From Congeria kusceri (Eukaryota > Mollusca > Bivalvia > Myida > Dreissenidae): a stretch of 64,000 bases of DNA. Position 1 is the stretch's first letter. Every line of letters starts with the position of its first letter. The notes under the pieces are model-generated. The model was not told where the DNA came from and did no database searches. It saw nothing but the letters and a program-made list of their open reading frames with translations. Both the position numbers and the translations under genes were made by a program. The DNA lies in NCBI GenBank assembly GCA_027627225.1, contig CM051040.1:26006634-26070633 (forward strand). The letters run 5' to 3'. Below, one piece after another: positions 38,293-41,810 of the stretch.

Positions 38293-39014
38293 TTAATAAT
38301 AGGGTTCGTTTGTTTGTTTGGATTTTTCGCAGTATTCAACAGTATTTCAGTCTTTTCCTGGGTAAGCTGGTTAACCAGTACTAAGTGAACGTACTTATGC
38401 CAGTAACTGACAACTGCCCTACTTGAATCAGAGGTAGGGGGAGAATGGCCGCAGAAATAATTTCATGACCAATCCCCACACAAGTTATGTGGCCGGGCTA
38501 AGAATCGAACCCACGATCCTCGGATGTGTAGTCCAGCGCTCTACCAACTGAGCTAGCCCGGCAATATATTAATATTAGTAGTAAAAAATACATCATAATT
38601 TATATAACCAGATGGCGAATATCTACAGATAGAATATATAGAGAGCGAATATCGGAAATCTCAAAAAGAAAATATTGTATAAAGCAAATACCCCGAATCG
38701 AATATCTAATAACGAATAATCCTGATTATCAAATATTTAAATTAAGTAATGCAATATATTATATATCGAATACCAACTACAGATATTATTTCAGTTCCGG
38801 CTCGAAGACCCCGGCGCAACTTCCGGTACCGCGGAGCGCCCGAGTTCCCAGCCCTTCAACATTAGACCCGCCCCTGGACTGTCTGGACTCCAAGACCATT
38901 ACGTTCAACAACATGGCGTGCCCAGTGCTCGTGACCTCAGATAAACGTTACTGTACCAACACTCAGGTGCAGGCTATATGCTGTAAAAGTTGTTTTCCTT
39001 ATAGGAACCGGTAA
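1766..39014 (+). CDS. Gene A: ADAMTS-like M12B zinc metalloprotease with three C-terminal ShKT-like modules (5' partial)
   Basis: The gene is a join of 16 exons: 1766-1837, 3890-4016, 10121-10253, 12014-12089, 12396-12473, 14729-14892, 15932-15966, 18530-18638, 19403-19585, 26202-26361, 28547-28666, 28920-28971, 32287-32400, 34117-34260, 35282-35426, 38795-39014. Every junction is GT-AG with matching phase, giving 643 codons plus stop. In window residue numbering, the prodomain end is about 1-90, the catalytic domain about 95-325 (HELGH at 260-264, NYVMAP Met-turn at 287-292), the ADAMTS-type cysteine-rich block about 330-436, and ShKT-like modules are at 439-472, 482-521 and 600-637. Reprolysins are secreted or surface proteases that cut extracellular proteins. 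The signal peptide and first prodomain exons lie outside the window. Absence of TSP1 repeats separates it from classical ADAMTS. Family call is strong; substrate unknown. Confidence 0.9.
1862..2125. mobile_element. Palindromic MITE, copy 1
   Basis: Ends are the inverted repeats TGAGGCGTGTCGTGG and CCACGACACGCCTCA. Inside are two inverted copies of a GTGTCGTCC...CTGTGC module. It carries no coding capacity and is a non-autonomous DNA element. A (TA)n run follows directly. It starts 25 nt after the exon 1 donor of gene A. Confidence 0.9.
2121..2155. repeat. (TA)n microsatellite
   Basis: About 15 TA dinucleotides abut the right end of MITE copy 1. Confidence 0.9.
2693..3610. repeat. Three diverged copies of a ~165-bp intronic repeat
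   Basis: Copies lie at about 2693-2870, 3077-3240 and 3447-3607. They share an AGGTACC...CAATATTTCC block and an AAATCTGTCGTT block. Spacing is about 370-385 bp, so a larger unit was probably duplicated in tandem. No coding potential. Confidence 0.75.
3890..4016 (+). CDS. Gene A exon 2: prodomain, GFISDANGIREIQPL motif
   Basis: Acceptor is TTGTTTCAG and donor is AAAAG|GTACAT in phase 1. The translation QGFISDANGIREIQPL matches the reprolysin propeptide pattern G-x-I-x-x-x-x-x-x-x-I-x-PL. It is followed by a basic tail (HVIRKRW, ILRRSKG) that could hold a proprotein-convertase site. The end phase fits both the candidate exon at 7875 and exon 3 at 10121. Confidence 0.8.
4017..5258. other. Intron 2 of gene A, first part: nothing recognised
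   Basis: AT-rich intronic sequence with short chance ORFs only. No repeat family, RNA gene or exon was recognised. Confidence 0.5.
5259..5935. mobile_element. TTAA-flanked foldback element with ~55-bp inverted ends
   Basis: TTAA lies at both ends (5259-5262, 5932-5935). Next to them are inverted repeats AAGGCTCTGTCACACTGTGG and CCACAATGTGACAGGGCCTT, extending through CGAATTTGAGCT...CGAGTT. The interior is rich in CGAC/CGAG. TTAA targets are typical of piggyBac-like and some other superfamilies. A further inverted half-copy continues to about 6043. Confidence 0.75.
5936..6043. mobile_element. Partial inverted copy of the same TTAA element
   Basis: It is complementary to about 5275-5375 (GAAACAATTCCGCG, CGTCCACTTT) and ends in CACAGGGCCTTGAA. 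This looks like a nested or rearranged end. Confidence 0.65.
6044..6984. other. Intron 2 of gene A, middle part
   Basis: AT-rich. About 6090-6280 resembles the 3' half of the TTAA element at 47478-47940 (GGAATCTATGACA, GGAAAATTGTC). Otherwise nothing recognised. Confidence 0.4.
6985..7290. repeat. Dispersed ~310-bp foldback repeat, copy 1
   Basis: Contains ACAAAGAACAAAAT, CGAATCTGAGCG and CGCATCAGAACTC, with internal inverted AACAACGATT/AATCGTTGTT segments around GGTTTCAT. It is one of seven related copies in the window, found in introns of both genes. Probably a MITE. Confidence 0.75.
7875..8015 (+). CDS. Candidate optional gene A exon with an RPKR furin-type motif
   Basis: This is a GC-rich island in an AT-rich intron. 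One frame starting at 7875 (acceptor TATGAG) and ending at donor CAT|GTAAAC is open and phase 1 to 1. It could therefore be inserted between exons 2 and 3 without breaking the frame. It encodes DDVNERPKR, then PHHEYSKR and three cysteines. R-P-K-R is a canonical furin site, which is expected at a prodomain/protease border. Against it: the acceptor has no good pyrimidine tract, all three forward frames are partly open here, and I recognise no homology. It may be a chance ORF. Confidence 0.22.
8120..8440. repeat. (TCA)n imperfect microsatellite
   Basis: About 320 bp of TCATCA-type triplets with TCG interruptions. Long Met- or Asp-rich minus-strand frames here are artefacts of the repeat. Confidence 0.95.
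8955..9671. repeat. 49/52-bp minisatellite with two unit forms
   Basis: Fourteen or so copies of a unit containing CCAGATTTAATTATGGATAA and GATACTTTACGAA. The first half uses a 49-bp form ending ATGAAGTTT, the second a 52-bp form ending TATCGCCCCATT. The switch is abrupt at about 9296. The flanking TTCACAAAACATCTTAAG at 8787 suggests that a MITE of the 24831 type seeded the array. Confidence 0.95.
9672..10120. other. End of intron 2 of gene A
   Basis: AT-rich with repeated TTGGAAGTT words at 9700-9990, perhaps a decayed short repeat. No exon seen before 10121. Confidence 0.4.
10121..10253 (+). CDS. Gene A exon 3: prodomain/protease border and first catalytic strand
   Basis: Acceptor is GCTTGCAG and donor is AAGAA|GTAAGC (phase 1 in, phase 2 out). 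It encodes a spacer (RTEEYSPFPVRQASPYK) and then YCVDILCVVDYSIYKK. The latter corresponds to the first beta strand of M12B catalytic domains (usual form V-E-x-x-V-V-x-D). The mature protease therefore begins within this exon. Confidence 0.88.
10310..10450. repeat. Dispersed ~310-bp repeat, copy 2 (half)
   Basis: Matches the first half of the 6985 copy (GACAAAGAATAAA, GTTAAACTACCC, AATTGCAAAAATAT). Confidence 0.7.
10451..11394. other. Intron 3 of gene A: nothing recognised
   Basis: AT-rich sequence with chance ORFs. No known repeat, RNA or exon was recognised. Confidence 0.4.
11395..11600. repeat. Dispersed ~310-bp repeat, copy 3 (half)
   Basis: Shares CATTATCGTTGTTTATCGGCC, CTAACGCCCTCGTGG and CGCATCAGAACTCC with the other copies. 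Confidence 0.7.
12014..12089 (+). CDS. Gene A exon 4: catalytic domain helix
   Basis: Acceptor is ATTTCCAG and donor is GGG|GTACGT (phase 2 in, 0 out). It encodes FKEEEKTESKAIEKIRYYY then AHVVNG. This is the charged helix after the first strand, in which Y-x-x-x-V-x-N is typical of reprolysins. Confidence 0.88.
12155..12330. repeat. (ATC)n imperfect microsatellite
   Basis: Interrupted CATCAT/TCATCA triplets. It lies between exons 4 and 5 of gene A. Confidence 0.9.
12396..12473 (+). CDS. Gene A exon 5: catalytic domain strand
   Basis: Acceptor is TTGTTTCAG and donor is AAG|GTATGT, phase 0 on both sides, 26 codons. It reads INQRYATITDKELQINVRLA and onward to GYFIAK, the strand that carries the R-Y-x-x-x-x-D/N pattern of the fold. 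Confidence 0.9.
12636..12950. repeat. Dispersed ~310-bp repeat, copy 4 (full, foldback)
   Basis: Both halves are present: CGCATTATCGTTGTTTG ... GCATCAGCACAGCAAAGAG ... AACAACGATAAT, then the CTTTGTCTATAG tail. The centre is a strong inverted repeat. Confidence 0.75.
13275..13312. repeat. (TAG)n microsatellite
   Basis: Short run of TAG/TAA triplets (GTAGTAATAGTAGTAGTAG). Confidence 0.8.
13348..14160. mobile_element. Tandem-cored non-autonomous element with TATGCCCCCC ends
   Basis: Left end TATGCCCCCCGAC and right end GAAGGGGGGCATAA are inverted. The core is three ~165-bp repeats, each with GTGACCTTGACCTTTGACC and TCTAGATATC-GTGCGGAAACG. The right side has a (GACC)n run. This build is common in bivalve genomes. 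The transposon class is left open. Confidence 0.85.
14313..14360. repeat. (CA)n microsatellite
   Basis: Interrupted CA dinucleotides with AGACACACAC units. Confidence 0.9.
14729..14892 (+). CDS. Gene A exon 6: catalytic domain; donor tandemly amplified in the next intron
   Basis: Acceptor is TTGTTTCAG and donor is TTGA|GTAAGT (phase 0 in, 2 out). It encodes SPNDLSFIDSKKLES and onward to YNHVMLFLE, the helix and strand before the active-site region (usual form H-D-x-A-x-L-x-T). The last ~33 nt of the exon with the first ~20 nt of the intron are the founder unit of the 53-bp array that follows. Reading past the donor gives a stop (TAA, 14894-14896) at once. Confidence 0.9.
14856..15475. repeat. 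53-bp array made from the exon 6 donor junction of gene A
   Basis: About 12 units, the first being the true exon 6 end. Each holds TTTATAACCACGTGATG then TTGTTCCTTGAGTAAGTATC, that is, ~30 nt of exon plus the GTAAGT donor and ~20 nt of intron. Most keep a consensus GAG|TAAGT/GTAAGT site. Units near 15043, 15411 and 15464 are mutated. Short flanking matches (GTGCT...TCCGG) in exon and intron suggest how the first duplication arose. Confidence 0.95.
15932..15966 (+). CDS. Gene A exon 7: 35-nt micro-exon of the catalytic domain
   Basis: Acceptor is ATATTTTAG and donor is CTAG|GTGAGT (phase 2 in, 1 out). It encodes YESASLGGTVL, which completes FLE-YESASLGGTVL-G, the usual segment before the strand leading to the zinc helix. 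It is too short to be found by ORF length. Support comes from phase agreement on both sides and the family pattern. Confidence 0.85.
16301..17411. repeat. 32-bp minisatellite, 35 copies, two variants
   Basis: Unit AGATGGGCAATGGCAATAGA plus TAATTTACCAGT, exactly 32 bp and almost without indels. Units carry either GGGC or GTGC, and the variants follow one another in pairs. It lies between exon 7 and the alternative terminal exon of gene A. Confidence 0.97.
17673..17809 (+). CDS. Possible alternative terminal exon of gene A (truncated isoform)
   Basis: The acceptor TGATTGCAG opens a GC-rich, GC3-rich frame in phase 1, exactly the phase exon 7 needs. It reads A-PHDQHIDESVYRYAFQHEE through DDGGRDW to VVDRVLD and stops at TAG (17807-17809). 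An AATAAA lies only 6 nt after the stop (17815-17820). If spliced from exon 7, the product would end before the HELGH zinc helix and so lack a catalytic site. I recognise no family for these 45 residues. It could also be the last exon of a nested or decayed gene. Confidence 0.45.
17815..17820 (+). terminator. AATAAA polyadenylation signal after the alternative terminal exon
   Basis: A canonical hexamer lies 6 nt after the TAG at 17807. The spacing resembles the equally short distance seen at the real 3' end of gene A. Confidence 0.4.
17821..18529. other. Part of intron 7 of gene A
   Basis: AT-rich with a short (GTT)n run at 18056-18090 and a strong pyrimidine tract just before exon 8. Nothing else recognised. 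Confidence 0.4.
18530..18638 (+). CDS. Gene A exon 8: zinc-helix exon (HELGH)
   Basis: Acceptor is CTCCCCAG with a long pyrimidine tract, and donor is CACAA|GTAAGA (phase 1 in, 2 out). It encodes G-TSFVSGICSDNRGTSLVVD, HGAYTSAGIGT and HELGH. H260 and H264 are the first two zinc ligands and E261 the catalytic base. The C-x-x-x-x-x-x-x-x-V/I-x-D-x-G pattern upstream is typical of ADAM/ADAMTS proteases. Confidence 0.95.
18639..19402. other. Intron 8 of gene A
   Basis: Splits the zinc motif after HELGH. AT-rich, without recognised repeat or RNA. Confidence 0.4.
19403..19585 (+). CDS. Gene A exon 9: end of zinc helix, Met-turn
   Basis: Acceptor is GTTTACAG and donor is AAAAT|GTGAGT (phase 2 in, 2 out). 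It begins NLGVYFHDGEG, completing HELGHNLGVYFHD, and contains NYVMAP with the Met-turn methionine at residue 290. It ends FTFSKCSLDQIRDNLDRLIK. The third zinc histidine sits one residue later than in the canonical HExxHxxGxxH pattern. Confidence 0.95.
19700..20402. mobile_element. Tandem-cored repeat element, three ~165-bp copies
   Basis: Three units share GGTATTTACTTGAA, ATGTCTCCACCA and GATTTATGCCCCT-type blocks (about 19745, 19910, 20090). The right end contains TTTGGGGGCATGTGTCACC. It is similar in build to the 13348 and 36191 elements. The left end is not clear. Confidence 0.7.
20403..23939. other. Intron 9 of gene A, long stretch with no recognised gene
   Basis: AT-rich. About 21700-22065 shares CTAACAGTCTTTCTACGCT and TTTTGATTTT words with the 0.9-kb element at 25093. 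Two ORFs near 23145-23889 show no domain, no splice context and no codon bias, so I do not call them. Confidence 0.4.
23940..24150. repeat. (AAT)n/(ACT)n compound microsatellite
   Basis: Runs of ATA/AAT triplets interrupted by CTACTACTACAACTACTAG. Confidence 0.95.
24663..24824. repeat. 18-bp minisatellite
   Basis: Units of ACCTGTTCACAGATTGAC, some shortened to TTCACCTG. It abuts the MITE at 24831. Confidence 0.9.
24831..25074. mobile_element. MITE with GGGGCGGAATTCACAAAGCAT ends
   Basis: Left TGGGGCGGAATTCACAAAGC and right GCTTTGTGAATACCCACCCC are inverted repeats around about 200 bp of AT-rich DNA without coding capacity. Similar edges occur at 8779 and 63945. Confidence 0.8.
25093..26013. 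mobile_element. 0.9-kb dispersed element, copy 1
   Basis: Starts AGACTGTTGGCGGAAGCCAA and ends near GCTAACAGTCTTTCTACGC. It is paralogous over its whole length to 39948-40810. No transposase frame is visible. A third relic of the right end is at about 22015-22060. Confidence 0.8.
26202..26361 (+). CDS. Gene A exon 10: ADAMTS-type disintegrin-like/cysteine-rich region
   Basis: Acceptor is TGTTTCCAG and donor is TGT|GTAAGT (phase 2 in, 0 out). It encodes GRNCLQCNKRRR, an acidic helix, then LPGVMDDVHKQC-RQLYGEGSFMC. The L-P-G-x-x-x-D-x-x-x-Q-C-x-x-x-x-G pattern is the hallmark opening of the ADAMTS disintegrin-like module. It excludes an ordinary ADAM. Confidence 0.93.
26442..26645. mobile_element. 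Palindromic MITE, copy 2 (internally deleted)
   Basis: Same family as 1862-2125. The left arm is full. The right arm lost about 60 bp between TTAGCCTGT and the terminal CACGACACGCCTCA. It lies 80 nt after exon 10 of gene A. Confidence 0.88.
26857..28080. mobile_element. Tandem-cored element with CCGCCGCGAAGCGG end and (CCGT)n
   Basis: Left CCCGCCGCGAAGCGGG, then a CCGTCCGTCTGT run, then about seven ~150-bp units with CTCAAGGTCAAGGTCACACT and TCCGCTCCATATCTCCTAT. The right end is GGCGGGGGAT. Tetranucleotide frames here are not genes. Confidence 0.88.
28254..28546. other. End of intron 10 of gene A
   Basis: Unremarkable AT-rich sequence before exon 11. Confidence 0.4.
28547..28666 (+). CDS. 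Gene A exon 11: ADAMTS-type cysteine-rich region
   Basis: Acceptor is ATACTTGTAG and donor is AAG|GTTGGT, phase 0 on both sides, 40 codons. It encodes PPTTTVEMCYRMYCYDPKR and then GTPCGRYK, matching the family pattern C-x-x-x-x-C ... G-T-x-C-G-x-x-K-x-C. Confidence 0.92.
28920..28971 (+). CDS. Gene A exon 12: end of the cysteine-rich region
   Basis: Acceptor is TATTTTAAG and donor is CCTG|GTAGGT (phase 0 in, 1 out). It encodes VCTMGKCVADSKGIDVP, the W/V-C-x-x-G-x-C-V motif that ends the ADAMTS disintegrin-like domain. In classical ADAMTS a thrombospondin type-1 repeat follows. Here the next exon is a ShKT-like module. Confidence 0.9.
29255..29780. repeat. ~33-bp array derived from the exon 13 acceptor of gene A, left part
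   Basis: Diverged units of CTGTTCTATTTTTAG plus ACGACTGCCCCTACC. Each is a pyrimidine-rich AG acceptor followed by the first ~18 nt of exon 13. Units vary from 30 to 34 bp. The array is interrupted at 29781 by a transposon and resumes at 31672. Confidence 0.93.
29781..31671. mobile_element. Tandem-cored element inserted within the acceptor array
   Basis: Left GCTCACCTGAGCACAAAGTG, a (GTGC)n run, then about ten ~165-bp units with AAGGCCCAGAGGTTTCATAT, TATGCCCCTGGGGTCAAAAC and GGGTCACATGGTTTATATA. Right end CAGGTGAGCGCCCTAGG then GGGCCCTCTTGTT. The first and last bases are GCTCACCTGA / TCAGGTGAGC inverted. Confidence 0.9.
31672..32286. repeat. ~33-bp acceptor-derived array, right part, ending in the true exon 13 acceptor
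   Basis: About 19 further units of TTCTATTTTTAGACGA and CTGCCCTACCATGCTG type. The last unit supplies the real acceptor CTATTTTAAG|ACGACTGCC at 32286/32287. Many units retain an AG acceptor preceded by T-rich tract. Confidence 0.94.
32287..32400 (+). CDS. Gene A exon 13: first ShKT-like six-cysteine module
   Basis: The acceptor CTATTTTAAG is the last unit of a ~33-bp array. The donor is AAAA|GTAGGT (phase 1 on both sides). It encodes DDCPYPDLPSYGAHC, then YMC and KCCTSC: six cysteines at residues 439, 451, 459, 468, 469 and 472. The CC-x-x-C ending and overall spacing resemble ShKT modules. One exon makes one module, and 1-1 phases allow module shuffling. Confidence 0.85.
32502..32873. repeat. 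37-bp minisatellite
   Basis: Ten copies of TCAATTAGCCACTGCC then TACATACACAATGGAACGTTG, with few substitutions. It starts 100 nt after the exon 13 donor but does not include exon sequence. Confidence 0.95.
32874..33369. other. Part of intron 13 of gene A
   Basis: AT-rich, nothing recognised. Confidence 0.4.
33370..33690. repeat. Dispersed ~310-bp repeat, copy 5 (full, foldback)
   Basis: Contains ATCGTTGTTTATCTGCC, GATGCGTAGGAATTAA, AACAACGATAATGCG and GCTCAGAATCGGAAC. Both arms are inverted about GCCCGATTTGTTTAATAGCC. Confidence 0.75.
33851..34068 (+). repeat. 5'-truncated SINE copy
   Basis: Shares GGAGATTGGTCATGAAATAAT, GGGCAGTTGTCAGTTACTGG, CATAAGTATGTGCATTTAG and GACTGAAATACTGTT with the body of the SINE at 38325-38562, in the opposite orientation. 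The tRNA-like head is missing. It extends to within about 50 nt of the exon 14 acceptor. Confidence 0.8.
34117..34260 (+). CDS. Gene A exon 14: second ShKT-like module
   Basis: Acceptor is CTTGTCAG and donor is AAAA|GTAATG, phase 1 on both sides like exon 13. It encodes ACKDSHILINGMTC and MCCKSC, with cysteines at residues 482, 494, 507, 517, 518 and 521. The C-x-D-x(5)-G-x-x-C start and CC-x-x-C end repeat the first module. Confidence 0.88.
34852..35178 (+). pseudogene. Penelope-like retroelement relic: GIY-YIG endonuclease end
   Basis: The open frame reads NCASSSFTYSITCKKCLKQ, then YVGQTNQKCSQRMNSHK and HFDSAGHSIQDFSF, ending FLSF at TAA. The C-x-x-C-x-x-x-YVGQT-x(n)-R-x-x-x-H pattern is that of the GIY-YIG nuclease domain at the C-terminus of Penelope-like elements. 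The reverse transcriptase part is absent, so this is a 5'-truncated dead copy in intron 14 of gene A, ending about 100 nt before exon 15. The 109 codons are intact, suggesting recent insertion. Confidence 0.78.
35282..35426 (+). CDS. Gene A exon 15: low-complexity linker
   Basis: Acceptor is TTATTTAG and donor is CGAA|GTAAGC (phase 1 in, 2 out). It encodes a Ser/Gly/Thr-rich linker without cysteine (LLGTGSGDSSS, then TSRIYTSSSDQRGPY and ILNRFS) between the second and third modules. It has no recognisable domain, so support is by phase and splice sites only. Confidence 0.75.
35427..35965. other. Start of intron 15 of gene A
   Basis: AT-rich with an AAT run near 35660. Nothing else recognised. 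Confidence 0.4.
35966..36110. mobile_element. Near-perfect ~145-bp palindrome
   Basis: Arms ATATTGACTTCCTTGAGGGT and ACCCTCAAGGAAGTCAATAT with TGTCGACATCGGCTAGAGCC at the centre. A small foldback element. Confidence 0.85.
36191..36759. mobile_element. Tandem-cored element, TTTATGCCTCCACTTTAGAGG end
   Basis: The left end has a G run and (CCGT)n. Three ~165-bp units carry GCTCAAAAAGTATAACTGCT and ACCTGGGTATTTTGG. The right end is GTGGGGGCATCCGTGTCC. Same build as the 13348 element, different family. Confidence 0.82.
36865..37326. mobile_element. Foldback elements with ATTAATCAACTTTACA ends
   Basis: TATTAATCAACTTTACATTA at 36959 and TAATATTGTAAAGTTGATTA at 37301 are inverted. To the left is a further small palindrome (GTGATTTTATACGG ... 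CCTGTATGAAATCACTG). Confidence 0.6.
37843..38300. repeat. (TAC)n/(TAT)n compound microsatellite
   Basis: About 450 bp of TAC, TTC, TGC and TAA triplets with an internal ~115-bp duplication (ACTACATGTACTAC recurs). Poly-Ser, poly-Tyr and poly-Val frames here are artefacts. Confidence 0.97.
38325..38562 (-). repeat. tRNA-derived SINE (full-length)
   Basis: On the minus strand the first 72 nt (38562-38491) fold as a tRNA: GCCGGGC acceptor arm, A box TAGCTCAGTTGGTAGAGCG, B box GTGGGTTCGATTC and matching 3' arm. A SINE body continues (GGGATTGGTCATGAAATTAT, GGGCAGTTGTCAGTTACTGG, GACTGAAATACTGTT), ending by the microsatellite. The same body occurs at 33851. The anticodon position reads ACA and the anticodon stem has a mismatch, so it is not a functional tRNA gene. 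Confidence 0.88.
38795..39014 (+). CDS. Gene A exon 16 (last): linker, third ShKT-like module, stop
   Basis: Acceptor is TTATTTCAG in phase 2. A Pro/Ser-rich linker (PAQLPVPRSARVPSPS) leads to LDCLDSKTITFNNMAC, then YC and ICCKSC, with cysteines at residues 600, 613, 624, 633, 634 and 637. The protein ends FPYRNR and TAA at 39012-39014. Confidence 0.9.
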
Positions 39015-39022
39015 TTGTTATA

Positions 39023-39032
39023 AATAAATAAA
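39023..39032 (+). terminator. Overlapping AATAAA signals, 3' end of gene A
   Basis: Two overlapping AATAAA hexamers start at 39023 and 39027, about 10 nt after the stop. The predicted 3' UTR is only some 30 nt long unless a later signal is used. Confidence 0.6.
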
Positions 39033-39947
39033 ATAATCAACATGATATGAGAAGCGTTGTTTTTTTTATCAATGGGAGCTGTTAAAATGTGCTTTGATAT
39101 TATTATTGATAGTAGATAGATAATACATGGCATTTGTGAACGACGTTTGTATACTAATAATGAACTGCTCGATACGAAAAGTTATTTGATGGAACCAGAC
39201 TTCTCTGTGAAAATACAACACATAAAGCCCATATCTGTGTCCGTTAAGTCGACCGTTTTATTTAGCGACTGCAGTCCAAAGAAAACATATACAACAACAA
39301 GGAACCATACCACCAAAAACACGCTACGAGACTTGCTAGTCAAAACCTGGCAAGTGCTTGTCTGACCATCGGATATCTTCGTCGTATCTACGTGGTATAG
39401 TTATAGTTGGCCATAGTTAAAGTCGATCACAAAAGAATACCTCGGCAAGTCAATTAAGGACCGAGGTATCGAGATAGGACGTCCGTTGCTCCATTTACGA
39501 GATTCCATTTATCCATGTCATATCCGGAATACATAATCCTTTAACAAGCGAGACGATACATGTTATCAGTAGCTGGCCACATTGATAGCAGGGTTGTGAC
39601 AAATATCAGAAGCACTTGTTGTGCGCCATAGGGACAAAGTAGGTCGCGATTAGTGGATCATTTTACAAATGTCGTCCAGTGCATCGCCGATCTTCCCAAG
39701 TACTAAAATATACCAAGGATGCAATGTCAAATACACAAATAAATATTTTGTTTAGCTCATGTAACAAACAGTGTGATCTATGTACAATATTGCAATGTGT
39801 AAAGAAATGAGCTTTGTCGTATGACTAAACCTGAATACAAACAAAAGATAACGCCATTTTTTTCTTAACCGTGCCCTTATAAAATAACACAGCACACGCT
39901 ATTGGTCACCTTGTGATATAATAATTATAGTCTCTATTTGTTAGACT
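39033..39947. other. Intergenic region between gene A and gene B, first part
   Basis: Starts just after the polyadenylation signals of gene A. A 72-codon chance ORF (39147-39365) has no recognisable domain. Nothing else was recognised. Confidence 0.4.
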
Positions 39948-40810
39948 GTTTGCAGAAGCCAACGGTCTTTTGAGAAGGTAATTTCCAAAACAGGTATCGC
40001 GGAAAATACTTCTTTTCTTTGCAGGCTATTCGTCAGTAAACCGAAACCAGAAAGGGTCCTTCTTCAAAACAGCAAAATTTCACACCCGTTTTCTGACATT
40101 TTAATTATTTAAGATAATGTATGTTATATGCATTATAATGCGATTTATTAGAATTACAATTTGTAAAAAGGTCAATTTATAAAAAACAAAAAATAACTTT
40201 AATGACACCCATACTTTTGCTATTTAATTGCATGTAACCGAAATATTTACCGGAGTGTTCTGGAATAAGGCAACCAAATTAATGCGCTAGATCGGTTATT
40301 TTTGACTCGTTGCGAAAGTGTATTTATTTGTTATCAATTCTCATTCTGAATATTTTGACAACAAATTACTGCAATTTATTAATTTTAAACTGTATTATGG
40401 ACAATCTAGAGCTTGCATCGTATGATCCATGTTGACTCAGTAGGCTACGAACAAATATCTATAAATAGACATGTTTATTTATAAATCTGTGGCTAACAAG
40501 CACTAACAATCTAACTACTACGCTTCATCGGTTATTATGGATCTTGTAGATTGACTTGTTAACTGGCATGTATATAATTCCGTTTGCATAAGATAATTAG
40601 CTCGAACAAAATATTGTATCGTTACTTACAAATTAGTTACTCATCATGATGTTGCCTACTATTGAATAAGAAGCCAAATTATAAAGTTTAAAGGTGGGAA
40701 ATTGAACTTCATTCAAACAAATATTTCTTTTAGCAAAAATGCACTCATAATTCACATACTTTTAGTTTCTTTTGTCGCCAACAGTCTTTCTACGCTGTCA
40801 GAATTTTGAT
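39948..40810. mobile_element. 0.9-kb dispersed element, copy 2
   Basis: Paralogue of 25093-26013: AGACTGTTTGCAGAAGCCAA at the left, GCCAACAGTCTTTCTACGC at the right, with small indels. It is intergenic here, while copy 1 is intronic. Confidence 0.8.
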
Positions 40811-41810
40811 GTATTTCTTTATGTGAAATCGATTTGTTGGCTTGAGACATTAAAACGTATCAAGCAGAAAAAGTCCATGTAATGTTAAAAAAAAGTTGTC
40901 AGCGTAAGTTTCCAAATAACATTCTTTAATGCAATTTTTCCAATACTTACTCCCATTTTATAATCCAACATTAAGTAAATATTACTTTTGTTATATATTA
41001 AGTTTCGTATAGTATATTTGACATCTCTAAACAAGGTAAAGGAGTAAAATTCTATTTAATAATGAATTATTCGATAGAAGGCTATAAGTGAAAACCCCAC
41101 AAATGTGTTAGAACAGAATTATGGATATTATCTGAAACTCATGAACTTTGTTGCCATGTTTTCGGCTATTAAGTCTCAATTTGCCTCAGGGCCATGTAAT
41201 TAATATGAACGTTTTATCAACAAGGTCAACCAACTCATTGATAAGGGTAAAAAAAGTTCAGACATAGCGCACTTAAGCGTCGCCTTTTGGAGTCGTTATT
41301 TGCTATGCAATCTTATCATCAATGGAGATGTTGTTGACTTGTAAATAAAATTAGGTCAGATCCAGTAAACAGGGAATAACTCTAATGTGTTATTAAACTC
41401 TATGGAAAGATCCAGCGCGAAATAGTAGGGCGTAGCGCCCTGCTCCTTTGTGGTCCCCCCCTGCTGCCCTTCTGGGCTGGCCAACAAAAAAAGTTGAATA
41501 TCTTTTGAAATATTTATTTTTTTTGCAAATATTCAATAGCAACGAAGAGACCATGTTTAAAAACCTCAATTTAAAGTATTTACATGATAAATACCCTGCA
41601 TTTTCCAAATTGTTACAAAATGTCAATGCAATTGCCTAGCTTTCCCCCCCTGCTCCTTTGTAGCACCCCCCCCCCCCCCGTACCTTTTCTGATTCTAGAT
41701 CTTTCCCTAAAACTGCAAGGTACCACAAGCAAGTCGCCGGACAAAACATAAATAATACAGTGAAAAAGATAAGTATATTTAAGCAATTTGTGTTTAGTAA
41801 TACCAGTAAT
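40811..41810. other. Intergenic region, second part
   Basis: AT-rich. A segment at about 41403-41715 is bounded by GAAAGATCC and GATCTTTCC with GGTCCCCCCCTGCTG/GCTCCTTTGTAGCACC words, perhaps a decayed foldback. No gene seen. Confidence 0.4.

Noticed and set aside
37842..38339. 165-codon poly-Ser/Asn frame and poly-Val/poly-Tyr frames
   Set aside because: Pure microsatellite translation, open in several frames.
38491..38562. Functional tRNA gene on the minus strand
   Set aside because: The cloverleaf is good, but it continues into a SINE body that recurs at 33851, the anticodon would be ACA, and the anticodon stem is mismatched.
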